64,000 bases of DNA from Rhodoblastus sp963713695. GTDB taxonomy: Bacteria; Pseudomonadota; Alphaproteobacteria; Rhizobiales; Beijerinckiaceae. Both the position numbers and the translations under genes were made by a program. The notes beneath the pieces were generated by a model. It saw nothing but the letters and a program-made list of their open reading frames with translations. It was not told the DNA's origin and ran no database searches. Positions 18,302-26,107 of the stretch are shown one piece after another. The first letter of the stretch is position 1. Each line of letters starts with the position of its first letter. The stretch covers positions 620,001 to 684,000 of the forward strand of contig CAVQMU010000010.1 in NCBI GenBank assembly GCA_963713695.1, written 5' to 3'.

Positions 18302-19240
18302 GTGCAAACAATTGGGTACGCAGGGATGGGCGACGCCGCCCCAGTCACGGCCTGGGCGCCGGGCGCGGTTCTCTCTTTGGGAGATGCGGCCGCCTATCGT
18401 TCCTGGCGGCGCGAAAAGCTGGCGCGGCTCGAGCGAATGCAAAATGTCGCGCCGACCGAGATCGACGACCCCTGCTCCCTGACAAAAGTCGAAACTGATT
18501 CGCTCCGGGCGCAGATAGCCTGCTCCAACATGGCGCTCTACCGCTGGAGCGCGCCGCCTTCCGACGAGCAGGCGCTCGACGCCTGCCTGCTCGCTTTCGC
18601 GTCGCAATTCGGTTTGCGCGCGGTGGAAGACCACCGCTCGGCCAATTGCAACGGCGTGGTGCGAATCGAGAACGCGCGCGGCGGCGGCAGGGGCTTCTAC
18701 ATCCCTTATACGGACAAGCCGATCAGCTGGCATACCGATGGCTACTATAATTATCACGGGCCGGAGAACGCCGTGCGGGCCATGACGCTGCATTGCGCGA
18801 GGGCGGCGGTGGAAGGCGGCGAGAATCGCCTGCTCGATTTCGAGCTGGCCTATATCCGGCTGCGCGACGAGGACGAGGCGGCGCTGCGCCTTCTCATGCA
18901 CAGTCGGGCCATGACGATTCCAGAAACCACCGACGACGCGGGACGCTTTCGCGCAAGAAATGAAGGGCCGGTTTTTTTTGTCGACGCGCAGGGGCGATTG
19001 GCGATGCGCTACACGGCGCGGAAAAAATTTGTCGAATGGCGCGACGAACCGACGCGTCGGGCGGCGGAAATGCTGCTGGCGCTGATCGAAGGGGAGTCTT
19101 TGGCGCGGCGTGTCAGAATGGAGGCGGGCGAGGGCGTGCTCTGCAACAATGTCCTGCACGACCGCACGAGATTTGCGGACGGCGCCGGCGCGGCGCGCCT
19201 GCTCTGCCGCATCCGATACCACAATGTCATCAATTCATAG
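18302..19240 (+). CDS. TauD/TfdA-like Fe(II)/2-oxoglutarate dioxygenase
   Basis: A 312-residue oxygenase of the TauD/GBBH type. The iron ligands appear as HTD in SWHTDGYY (about residue 143) and a distal histidine in NNVLHDRTRF (about residue 287). An Arg follows in LCRIRYHN, for 2-oxoglutarate. TauD enzymes release sulfite from taurine and related sulfonates. Here the gene faces away from dsrA and leads a run with two small proteins and a sulfate/sulfite exporter, so a sulfur substrate is plausible but unproven. The start is uncertain: GTG at 18302 or ATG at 18326. Confidence 0.78.
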   Translation: MQTIGYAGMGDAAPVTAWAPGAVLSLGDAAAYRSWRREKLARLERMQNVAPTEIDDPCSLTKVETDSLRAQIACSNMALYRWSAPPSDEQALDACLLAFASQFGLRAVEDHRSANCNGVVRIENARGGGRGFYIPYTDKPISWHTDGYYNYHGPENAVRAMTLHCARAAVEGGENRLLDFELAYIRLRDEDEAALRLLMHSRAMTIPETTDDAGRFRARNEGPVFFVDAQGRLAMRYTARKKFVEWRDEPTRRAAEMLLALIEGESLARRVRMEAGEGVLCNNVLHDRTRFADGAGAARLLCRIRYHNVINS

Positions 19241-19253
19241 ACAGGAACCAAAA

Positions 19254-19454
19254 ATGGCGCGGATCAGCGAATTGATCATCTCCCATCCGGAAGTCCAGAG
19301 CTTTGTCGGGCTCGAGCAACTGGTCGTCCAGGCGGCGCGTGATGGTGAAATCCATCTCTATATGGACATCAAGCCGGAATTTCCCGACACGCCGCGAAAA
19401 TGGGAGCAGCAGCTCGAAATCGCCTTCTATAACGCCGAAAGCCCGCGGCGATGA
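19254..19454 (+). CDS. Small conserved-looking protein, unknown function
   Basis: A 66-residue acidic protein with no signal peptide, no cysteine and no membrane segment. It starts 13 bases after the TauD-like stop, with an AGGAACC site, and its stop overlaps the next start by four bases (ATGA), so it is probably translated. I do not recognise a family. Coupling to both neighbours suggests a shared role with the dioxygenase and the 77-residue protein. Confidence 0.6.
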   Translation: MARISELIISHPEVQSFVGLEQLVVQAARDGEIHLYMDIKPEFPDTPRKWEQQLEIAFYNAESPRR

Positions 19455-19684
19455 GCGCGACGCCGAAAAGCCATCTGGGCGAGATCGCCGCTCCCTACGG
19501 GCGGCGGATCAGGCTCGACGAAGTCGCCTACGATGGAGGGATGAACTTGCTGCGCCTGACAATTCGCGAAGGCAGCCGCTTCACAATTCTCGAGATTGAC
19601 GCCCCAACCGCCCGGGAATGGGGGGGAATGATGACCCAATGGGCGTCAAGCCGCGCGGCGTCCGACGGGGGAATGATCGAATAA
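19451..19684 (+). CDS. Small protein, unknown function
   Basis: A 77-residue soluble protein without cysteines. It contains a short beta-rich central part (LLRLTIREGSRFTILEID) and a C-terminal WASSR segment. It overlaps the preceding small gene by four bases. No family recognised. The tight four-base overlap is the main evidence that it is real. Confidence 0.58.
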   Translation: MSATPKSHLGEIAAPYGRRIRLDEVAYDGGMNLLRLTIREGSRFTILEIDAPTAREWGGMMTQWASSRAASDGGMIE

Positions 19685-19731
19685 GTCGATCGTTCCAACA
19701 AGAATTATGCGCTGGATCGACAAAACCAGAT

Positions 19732-19747
19732 ATTCGATGATGTGAAT
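19732..19747. promoter_or_regulatory. ATTC-N8-GAAT palindrome upstream of yeiH-like gene
   Basis: ATTC-GATGATGT-GAAT is a second exact match to the SqrR-type motif, 20 bases before the ATG of the YeiH-like exporter gene. The 11-mer ATGATGTGAAT from this site recurs upstream of the Tat-exported protein (20914-20924) without a full left half. Binding is inferred from the motif only. Confidence 0.45.
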
Positions 19748-19766
19748 TCCACAACAAGGTTGCCAA

Positions 19767-20790
19767 ATGACCAGCGCAAACGCCGCGATTGCGGCGCCAC
19801 AAGAATTTCCTCGTCGCTCTTGCTCCGGGCCTCGCGCTTACGGCCGGCATTGCTGTCCTGGCATACGGTCTCCGGCTGATCCCAGGCGTGGACAAGCTAA
19901 GTCCGATGATCCTCGCGATTTTGATCGGCGCGGTGATCCATAATTCGGTCGGAAAAATCCCGGGGACCGGAGAGGGCGTGAATTTCTCGCTGCGCCGGAT
20001 ACTGCGGCTGTCGATCATCCTGATCGGACTGCAGATCACCGCACAGCAGGCGGCTGAAGTCGGTTTCGGCGGTCTCGCCATCATTGCGACGGGTCTCCTC
20101 GCCACCTTGGGCGCGACCATGGCGATGGGACGTTTGCTGGGCGTTCAAAGAGGTCTTGCCCTGTTGATTGGCGTCGGCACCTCGATCTGCGGCGCATCGG
20201 CAATTCTTGCCGCCAAGGCCGCGACCGGCGGCGAAGATGACGACGCCGCTTACGCCGTCGCCGGCGTGACCTTGTTCGGCACCATCGCCATGTTTCTTTA
20301 TCCGTCCTTGCAGGGCGTGCTGCACTTGTCGGATGCGTCCTACGGCCTGTGGGCCGGCGCCTCGGTGCACGAAGTTGCGCAGGCGGTTTTCGCTTCCGCA
20401 CAAGGCGGCCACAAATCTCTCTATGTCGGCACGATCGCAAAACTGACGCGCGTCGCCATGATGGCGCCGGTGATCATCGTGCTCGGCGAATTGAGCGTGC
20501 GCTTCGGCTTCGCCGGCGACGGCGTGCGAGGAAAGCCGCCGTTTCCCTGGTTCCTGATCGGCTTTCTCGCCATGGCCGGCCTCAACAGCGTTTTCGCAAT
20601 ACCTGCTGCCGTCTCCAGCCCGGTGCGCGCGGCGACGACGTTTCTCTTGTCGATGGCCATGGCGGCGATGGGTCTGCACACCAACCTTCGTCACGTATTT
20701 TCGGCGGGGGTCCGCCCCTTGGCTCTGGGCCTTTTCGCCTCGGCCTTCATCAGCCTGCTTGTCTTGGCGCTGATCAAGCTGAGCATGTGA
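19767..20790 (+). CDS. YeiH/PSE-family putative sulfate/sulfite exporter (possible frame break at start)
   Basis: A polytopic membrane protein of the YeiH (UPF0324, putative sulfate exporter) family, with about nine hydrophobic segments and the conserved SICGASAI and GASVHEVAQ motifs. The conserved frame begins with a weak TTG at 19789 that has no ribosome site. An ATG at 19767 with an AAGG site lies one frame off and joins well to the family N-terminus if one base near 19789 is extra. Either is possible. Placed next to dsr genes, it is a sensible route for removing sulfite or sulfate produced by sulfur oxidation. Confidence 0.82.
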
Positions 20791-20890
20791 AGGCTCTCCT
20801 GACGCAGCTGACGCAACCCGGAGCCGCGCCCGTCGCGGCGCGGCGGGCGGAGCTGTGCTGTAGTGCAGAAAAGCCTGAAAAAATAGTATC

Positions 20891-20919
20891 TTGACAGTAT
20901 ATATGCAAATGCAATGATG
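20891..20919 (+). promoter_or_regulatory. Possible promoter before the Tat-protein gene
   Basis: A perfect TTGACA sits at 20891 with an AT-rich ATGATG 17 bases downstream as a weak -10. The 199-base gap between the exporter and the next gene fits a separate transcription start for the 20990-25959 genes. Weak evidence. Confidence 0.3.
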
Positions 20920-20989
20920 TGAATGTGACGGGTTGTCGCGGATACAAAAAGCGTCTGCCGGATCATAAAAGTCAATCAGGGGGAATGGC

Positions 20990-21778
20990 ATGCACACTTC
21001 GGGGATGGGGCGCCGCGACGCCCTTCTGGCGATGGGGCTGGGGCTCGCCGCCGGGCTGGCCGGCGCAGACAGCGCGAAGGCCGAAGCTGCGGCTCCGATG
21101 ATCCTTCCCGCGGGAGCCGACACCCTGGCTGCGCTGGCCGCACGGCTTGAAAAGGCGCCGCGCCGCCGCGACTTCAAGACCGTGCCGATGATCCTCGACA
21201 ACAAGGACATGTGGGATCACGAGGCGCTGGCGGAAGTCCTGGCGTACAAGGGCGGCCCAAAGCAGGCCTGGGACAATACCGACATCGCCGGTCCCTGGAT
21301 CAATGGCATGCGCAACTCGCTCAACGCCCAGGTCTTCGGCTACAAGCATGCGAATTTTCTCGTCGTCTCCGCGACCCACGGCCCCGCCCATCTCGCCTTG
21401 CTCGACCAGGCGATGTGGGAGAAGTATCAGCTGGCCAAGCTTGCCGGCGACAAGTTTGCGACCAACACGCTGATCGTCGAGCAGCCCGGCGCTTCCGTCG
21501 ACGCCAAGGATTTGCAGAACGCCGATGGCGTCTACTCCGGCCACAATCTGTCTATTCCCGCACTGCAGCGGCGTGGCGTGGTCTTCCTCGGTTGTCACAA
21601 CACGATGTGGGAAGTCAGCGAAAAGCTGATCAAGGCGGGCGTCAATCCCGACAAGCTTTCTCATGACGCGTTGGCGGCGGAACTGACCAATCATATCGTT
21701 CCCGGCGTCGTGCTGACGCCCGGCCTCGTCGCGACGCTGCCGGAGCTTGCGGCGGCCGGATTCTCCTACGTTCGCTGA
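20990..21778 (+). CDS. Tat-exported DsrE-like periplasmic protein, unknown function
   Basis: A 262-residue protein with a twin-arginine-like signal (GMGRRDALLAMGLGLAAGLAG) ending near AKAEA. The mature part shows a DsrE/thiol-sulfur-type alpha/beta arrangement with a single cysteine in VFLGCHNTMWE (about residue 203). Relatives are often mislabelled as Tat transcription-initiation proteins. It ends next to a binding-protein gene and is followed by YeeE halves, so it may help periplasmic sulfur handling. The DsrE-like assignment rests on pattern similarity and should be checked by structure prediction. Confidence 0.6.
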   Translation: MHTSGMGRRDALLAMGLGLAAGLAGADSAKAEAAAPMILPAGADTLAALAARLEKAPRRRDFKTVPMILDNKDMWDHEALAEVLAYKGGPKQAWDNTDIAGPWINGMRNSLNAQVFGYKHANFLVVSATHGPAHLALLDQAMWEKYQLAKLAGDKFATNTLIVEQPGASVDAKDLQNADGVYSGHNLSIPALQRRGVVFLGCHNTMWEVSEKLIKAGVNPDKLSHDALAAELTNHIVPGVVLTPGLVATLPELAAAGFSYVR

Positions 21779-21790
21779 GTGAGGCTTGCG

Positions 21791-22774
21791 ATGCTTCGTT
21801 TCCTTTCAAATGCGGCTCTGGCCGCGGTCGCGGCCCTTTGTCTGGGCGGCGCCGCGGCGCGGGCGGACGACGCGGCGAAGACCTATGGATTTTCGCCGCC
21901 GTGGCAGAAGGGCGCCAACAACGATATCGACCCCGCGCAACGGGGCCTCGATTTCACCGAGCCGGACGCCGACAATCTCGCCGACTTCCACGGCAATCCG
22001 ATTGACCCGAAGCTGTCGTTGTTTGTCGGCGGCAATTATTTCTTCGCCATGGCGCAACTGGTCGAAGGCTTTGAAAAGCTGCATCCCGATTATAAGGGAC
22101 GCATCTATTGGGAAACGATACCGCCCGGCTTGCTGGTCAAGCAGATTCAGGCCGGCGGAACCATCACCGTCGGCAACATGACCTGGACGGTGAAGCCCGA
22201 CGCCTATTTTGCCGGCTACATGAAGGTGAAGCAATATGTCGCCGACGGCATGCTCGAGGCGCCGGCCGTTCCCTATGTCACCAATACCCTGACTATCATG
22301 CTGCCGAAGGACAATCCGGCGCATGTGGCGTCGCTGGCCGATCTCGGCAAGCCCGGCATAAAGCTCGTCATGCCCAATCCCGCCTATGAGGGCATCGGCC
22401 GGCAGATCAAGGCCTCGCTCGCCAAGGCGGGCGGCGACGATCTCGTCAAGGCGGTCTACGAGACCAAGGTCGCCGACGGCAGCGCCACGCTGACCCATAT
22501 CCATCACCGGCAGTCGCCGCTCTATCTGATGCAGGGCCGCGCCCAGGCCGGGGTCACCTGGCAGTCCGAGGCCATGTTCCAGGAAAAGGCGGGGAACCCG
22601 ATCGCCCACGTGGAAATTCCGGAGGCCCAGAACAGCACGGCCATCTATGCCGGCGCCGTGGTCAAAGGCGCGCCGCATCCTGAAGCGGCGCGGTTGTGGA
22701 TCGACTACATTCGCTCGCCGGACGGTCTCAAAGTGTTCGAAAGCTATGGCTTCAAGGCCTTCAGGGGCGAATGA
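21791..22774 (+). CDS. Periplasmic solute-binding protein (ModA/PBP2-like)
   Basis: A secreted type 2 periplasmic binding protein with signal peptide (MLRFLSNAALAAV..., cleavage near AARA). Its anion-binding-protein features include LSLFVGGNYF, the central TVGNMTWTV and the C-terminal PEAARLWIDYIRSPDG typical of ModA-like proteins. The ATG at 21791 follows GTGAGG; a GTG at 21779 is in frame. No ABC permease or ATPase gene follows. Instead two YeeE-type membrane halves come next, so it probably delivers a sulfur oxyanion or sulfane compound to them or acts as a periplasmic sensor. Ligand unknown. Confidence 0.75.
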   Translation: MLRFLSNAALAAVAALCLGGAAARADDAAKTYGFSPPWQKGANNDIDPAQRGLDFTEPDADNLADFHGNPIDPKLSLFVGGNYFFAMAQLVEGFEKLHPDYKGRIYWETIPPGLLVKQIQAGGTITVGNMTWTVKPDAYFAGYMKVKQYVADGMLEAPAVPYVTNTLTIMLPKDNPAHVASLADLGKPGIKLVMPNPAYEGIGRQIKASLAKAGGDDLVKAVYETKVADGSATLTHIHHRQSPLYLMQGRAQAGVTWQSEAMFQEKAGNPIAHVEIPEAQNSTAIYAGAVVKGAPHPEAARLWIDYIRSPDGLKVFESYGFKAFRGE

Positions 22775-22775
22775 C

Positions 22776-23363
22776 ATGCCGACCCACTGGCGCGCGACAA
22801 TGGGAAGAACCTTGGCGTCGGCTCCAGTGTTGAGCGCCCGCGCCAGGCGAAAGGTCGACGCTTCCCCCTATCTCGTCGGCGCCGGCATCGGCGTCTTGAG
22901 CTGGGCGGCATTCGGACTGGCGAAGGAGCCGCTCGGCGTGACCACGGCGCTGTCGCGAACTGCCGAGCCCATCGCCAGCCTGCTGTTGGGCGCCGAGACC
23001 GTCGCGCAAAATCCTTACTGGAGCCCCATGCCTTTCGCCTGGGATTACGGCGTGCTGTTTCTGGCCGGCCTGATGGCCGGCGCCTTCGCTTCGGCGCTGG
23101 CGACTGGAACCTTTCGCGTCGAGGCCGTGCCGGACTTCTGGCGCGCGCGCTTTGGCTCCTCCGTCGCAAGACAATTCGTCGCCGCATTCTTCAGCGGCGC
23201 CGTGATGATGTTCGGCGCGCGCATGGCGGGCGGCTGCACGAGCGGCCACGGCATATCCGGGACCTTGCAGCTGGCGCTGTCGAGCTGGATCTTTCTTGTC
23301 GTGCTTTTTGCTTGCGCCCTGATCGGCTCGCGCCTCGTCTTCGGCGCCGGAGGCGGCAAATGA
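22776..23363 (+). CDS. YeeE/YedE-family permease, first half
   Basis: A 195-residue membrane protein corresponding to one half of YeeE/YedE (DUF395) transporters. The signature GGCTSGHGISG (about residues 150-160) contains the conserved cysteine used in thiosulfate/sulfur passage. It lies one base after the binding-protein gene and overlaps the second half by four bases. Split pairs like this occur in several proteobacteria. Role: import of thiosulfate or another reduced sulfur species (family knowledge plus context). Confidence 0.85.
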   Translation: MPTHWRATMGRTLASAPVLSARARRKVDASPYLVGAGIGVLSWAAFGLAKEPLGVTTALSRTAEPIASLLLGAETVAQNPYWSPMPFAWDYGVLFLAGLMAGAFASALATGTFRVEAVPDFWRARFGSSVARQFVAAFFSGAVMMFGARMAGGCTSGHGISGTLQLALSSWIFLVVLFACALIGSRLVFGAGGGK

Positions 23364-23893
23364 GCGCGATCCTGCCTCTTGCGATTGGATTCCTGTTCGG
23401 CTTGCTTCTGCATCGCGGCCGCGTCACCGACTGCAATGTCATCGAGCGTCAGTTCTGCTTGCGCGACTTCACGATGGTGAAGGTTATGCTGCCCGCCATG
23501 CTGGTGGGCGGCCTTGGCGTCTGGGGCCTGACGCAATCGGGCGACGCGCAATATGTCATCAAGGACGCCAATCTGCTCGGCGTGGCGCTTGGCGCGGCTT
23601 TGCTTGGCTTTGGAATGGTCTTTTACGGCTATTGCCCCGGCACGGGCCTTGCAGCTGTCTCCACGGGGAGTCTGCATGCGCTGGCGGGGGTCGTCGGCAT
23701 GCTCGCCGGGGCGATCCTCTATGCCATCAGCTATGCCTGGATCAAGGCGCATGTCCTCAATGTCTGGGCTTTCGGAAAAATCCGCCTGCCAGAATTGACC
23801 GGGGTTCCAGACCTCGTCTGGTTCGCGGGCGTCGGACTGTTCGCCCTCGGCCTGTTCGCGTGGGCGGAGCGGCGCGAAACGATGACGGAATAA
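23360..23893 (+). CDS. YeeE/YedE-family permease, second half
   Basis: A 177-residue membrane protein forming the other half of the split YeeE transporter. Conserved cysteines lie in VTDCNVIERQFCLRDF and in YGYCPGTGLAAVS (about residue 91). Together with the first half it would give the usual two-fold repeated YeeE fold. Start overlaps the preceding stop (ATGA). It is followed 47 bases later by the TsdA-containing cytochrome gene. Confidence 0.85.
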   Translation: MSAILPLAIGFLFGLLLHRGRVTDCNVIERQFCLRDFTMVKVMLPAMLVGGLGVWGLTQSGDAQYVIKDANLLGVALGAALLGFGMVFYGYCPGTGLAAVSTGSLHALAGVVGMLAGAILYAISYAWIKAHVLNVWAFGKIRLPELTGVPDLVWFAGVGLFALGLFAWAERRETMTE

Positions 23894-23940
23894 AGATCGA
23901 CGCGTCGGCAAGACGCGCGAAAATGTTTTGGGAGGCACGT

Positions 23941-25959
23941 ATGAAATTCGGCGGATTTTCCGCAAGCGCGGCGGCTTGTGTCCTTGCCACCCTTGTTTTT
24001 GCGAATTGCGCGCCGGCTTTTGCGGCGTCGGATGACGACGCCTTGGTCAAGCGCGGCGAATACCTGGCGCATCTCGGCGATTGCGGCGCCTGCCACACCG
24101 CCGAAGGCGGAAAGTTCATGGCCGGCGGCCTCGCCTTCAAGACGCCGACCGGCGTGATCTACTCCACCAATATCACGCCCGACGCGAAGACAGGCATTGG
24201 CGGCTATACGCTGGAGCAGTTCGACCGCGCCCTGCGCCGCGGCGTCGCCGCCGACGGCCACAATCTCTATCCGGCGATGCCCTATCCCTCCTTCGCCAAA
24301 ACGACGGACGAGGACGTGCATGCGCTCTACGCCTATGTGACGAAGGCCGTCGCTCCGGTCGAGCAGGCGAACAAGCAAAGCGAAATGCGCTTTCCCTTCT
24401 CGATCCGGCTGGGAATGGCGGTCTGGAATTTCGCTTTCCTCGACAAGCACGTCTTCGTCCCCGATGCGTCGAAAGACGCGCAATGGAACCGGGGCGCCTA
24501 TATCGTCGAAGCGCTCGGCCATTGCGGGACCTGCCATACGCCGCGCGGCCTGGGCATGCAGGAAAAGGCGATGAGCGACGACGGCAAGACCTATCTTGCC
24601 GGTTCGACGCTGTCGCCCTGGCGGTCGATCGGCCTGCGCAACCTGTCGTCCGAGAGCGACCTCACGCAATTGCTGAAAACCGGCGCCAACGCCAATGGCA
24701 TGGCGTTCGGGCCGATGACCGAGGTGATCCACTACAGCACGCAGCATTTCACCGATGAGGATTTGCAGGCGACGGCGCATTACCTGACCTCGCTCGCGCC
24801 GACGGGCGCCGCGGCGCCGCCGGCGCCCGTCGCTGTCTCGGACAAGGCGCTTTACGGCACGCGCGGCGGCCTCGGCTACGCGCAATATTGCGCCTCCTGC
24901 CATCGCCCCGACGGACTTGGCGCGGAGCGCGTGTTCCCGGCCCTGGCGCGCAATCCCTCGGTGCTGTCCAACGATCCGACTTCGGTGATTCACGTCGCGC
25001 TGGCCGGCTGGACGGCGGCCGAAACCGCCGGCGCGCCGCATCAGCTCAGCATGCCCGGCTACGCCGCGCTCGGCGACGACGAAATTGCGGAAATCCTCAC
25101 CTTCGCGCGCCAGTCCTGGGGCAATAACGCCGTCGCGGTGACCGAGACCCAGGTGCGGGCTATGCGCGAGGAGCTGGCGCTCGCGCCGCCGACGCCGAAA
25201 ACCAGGCTGACGCCTCGTTTCGCCGATCTGCTTCTCGAGCCCGATTCGGATCGCCTGATTTATGGACTGCGGCTGATGATCGACACCAAGAAACTGCTGC
25301 CCAATTACGTCGGCGACGTCCTGAACTGCTCGTCATGTCATCTCAACGCCGGCACTGTGGCCAAGGCGTCGCCGCTCTGGGGCCTGACGCCGCAGTTTCC
25401 GGCCAAGAACCCGCGAGCCGGGCGGGTCATCACGATCGAGGATCGTCTCAGCGGATGCTTCGACCGTTCGATGAATGGCGCGCTCCTGCCGAAGGATTCG
25501 AAAGAAATGCAGGCGATGGTCGCGTACATGGAGTGGTTGAAGGCGGACGCGCAGCCGGAAGGCAAGATCGCAGGTCGCGGAACCGTCAAGATCGACATGG
25601 CGCTCAAGCCCGATGCGGCGCACGGGGAGAAGCTGTACAAGGCCGAATGCGCTTTCTGCCATGGCGAAAACGGCGACGGCGTCAAGAACAGCAAGGGCGA
25701 GCGGATGTTCCCGCCACTCTGGGGCGACGATTCCTACAATATCGGCGCCGGCATGGCGCGAACCTACACGGCCGCCGGTTTCGTCAAGGCGAACATGCCA
25801 GTCGCCCATATCCGCAAGGACCCGCAGAACCAGGGCGGACTGTCCGATCAGGACGCGCTCGACGTCGCGGAGTTTTTCACGCACCAGCCCCGCCCCGATT
25901 TTCCGGGCAAGGTGAATGACTGGCCCAAGGGCGGCAAGCCCGCCGACGCGCGCTATTGA
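23941..25959 (+). CDS. Five-haem fusion: trihaem AdhB-like cytochrome + TsdA thiosulfate dehydrogenase
   Basis: A 672-residue secreted multihaem protein with signal peptide. Five CxxCH sites occur: CGACH (48), CGTCH (195), CASCH (317), CSSCH (463) and CAFCH (570). The first three form a cytochrome module like the subunit of alcohol/gluconate dehydrogenases. The last two, with GCFDRSMNG, PPLWGDDSYNIGAGM and HQPRPDFPG, are a complete TsdA domain. The Cys in GCFDRSM lies 43 residues after the first haem cysteine of that domain, where TsdA has its thiolate haem ligand. It would oxidise thiosulfate to tetrathionate (or the reverse) and pass electrons internally to the trihaem part. Fusions of TsdB to TsdA are known; a three-haem partner of this type is unusual to me. 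Confidence 0.88.
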   Translation: MKFGGFSASAAACVLATLVFANCAPAFAASDDDALVKRGEYLAHLGDCGACHTAEGGKFMAGGLAFKTPTGVIYSTNITPDAKTGIGGYTLEQFDRALRRGVAADGHNLYPAMPYPSFAKTTDEDVHALYAYVTKAVAPVEQANKQSEMRFPFSIRLGMAVWNFAFLDKHVFVPDASKDAQWNRGAYIVEALGHCGTCHTPRGLGMQEKAMSDDGKTYLAGSTLSPWRSIGLRNLSSESDLTQLLKTGANANGMAFGPMTEVIHYSTQHFTDEDLQATAHYLTSLAPTGAAAPPAPVAVSDKALYGTRGGLGYAQYCASCHRPDGLGAERVFPALARNPSVLSNDPTSVIHVALAGWTAAETAGAPHQLSMPGYAALGDDEIAEILTFARQSWGNNAVAVTETQVRAMREELALAPPTPKTRLTPRFADLLLEPDSDRLIYGLRLMIDTKKLLPNYVGDVLNCSSCHLNAGTVAKASPLWGLTPQFPAKNPRAGRVITIEDRLSGCFDRSMNGALLPKDSKEMQAMVAYMEWLKADAQPEGKIAGRGTVKIDMALKPDAAHGEKLYKAECAFCHGENGDGVKNSKGERMFPPLWGDDSYNIGAGMARTYTAAGFVKANMPVAHIRKDPQNQGGLSDQDALDVAEFFTHQPRPDFPGKVNDWPKGGKPADARY

Positions 25960-26107
25960 TTGGAATCATTGCGGATCGGGCGCTTTGTCGAAAGAATGAA
26001 GAGGTACCGCCGCCTTGGCGCTCGACAATTCCATAAATACGAATAAGCTAATATGATAAGCATAAGAATGCGGCGCGACGCGACCGCAAACCTTGAGGGA
26101 GGATAAC

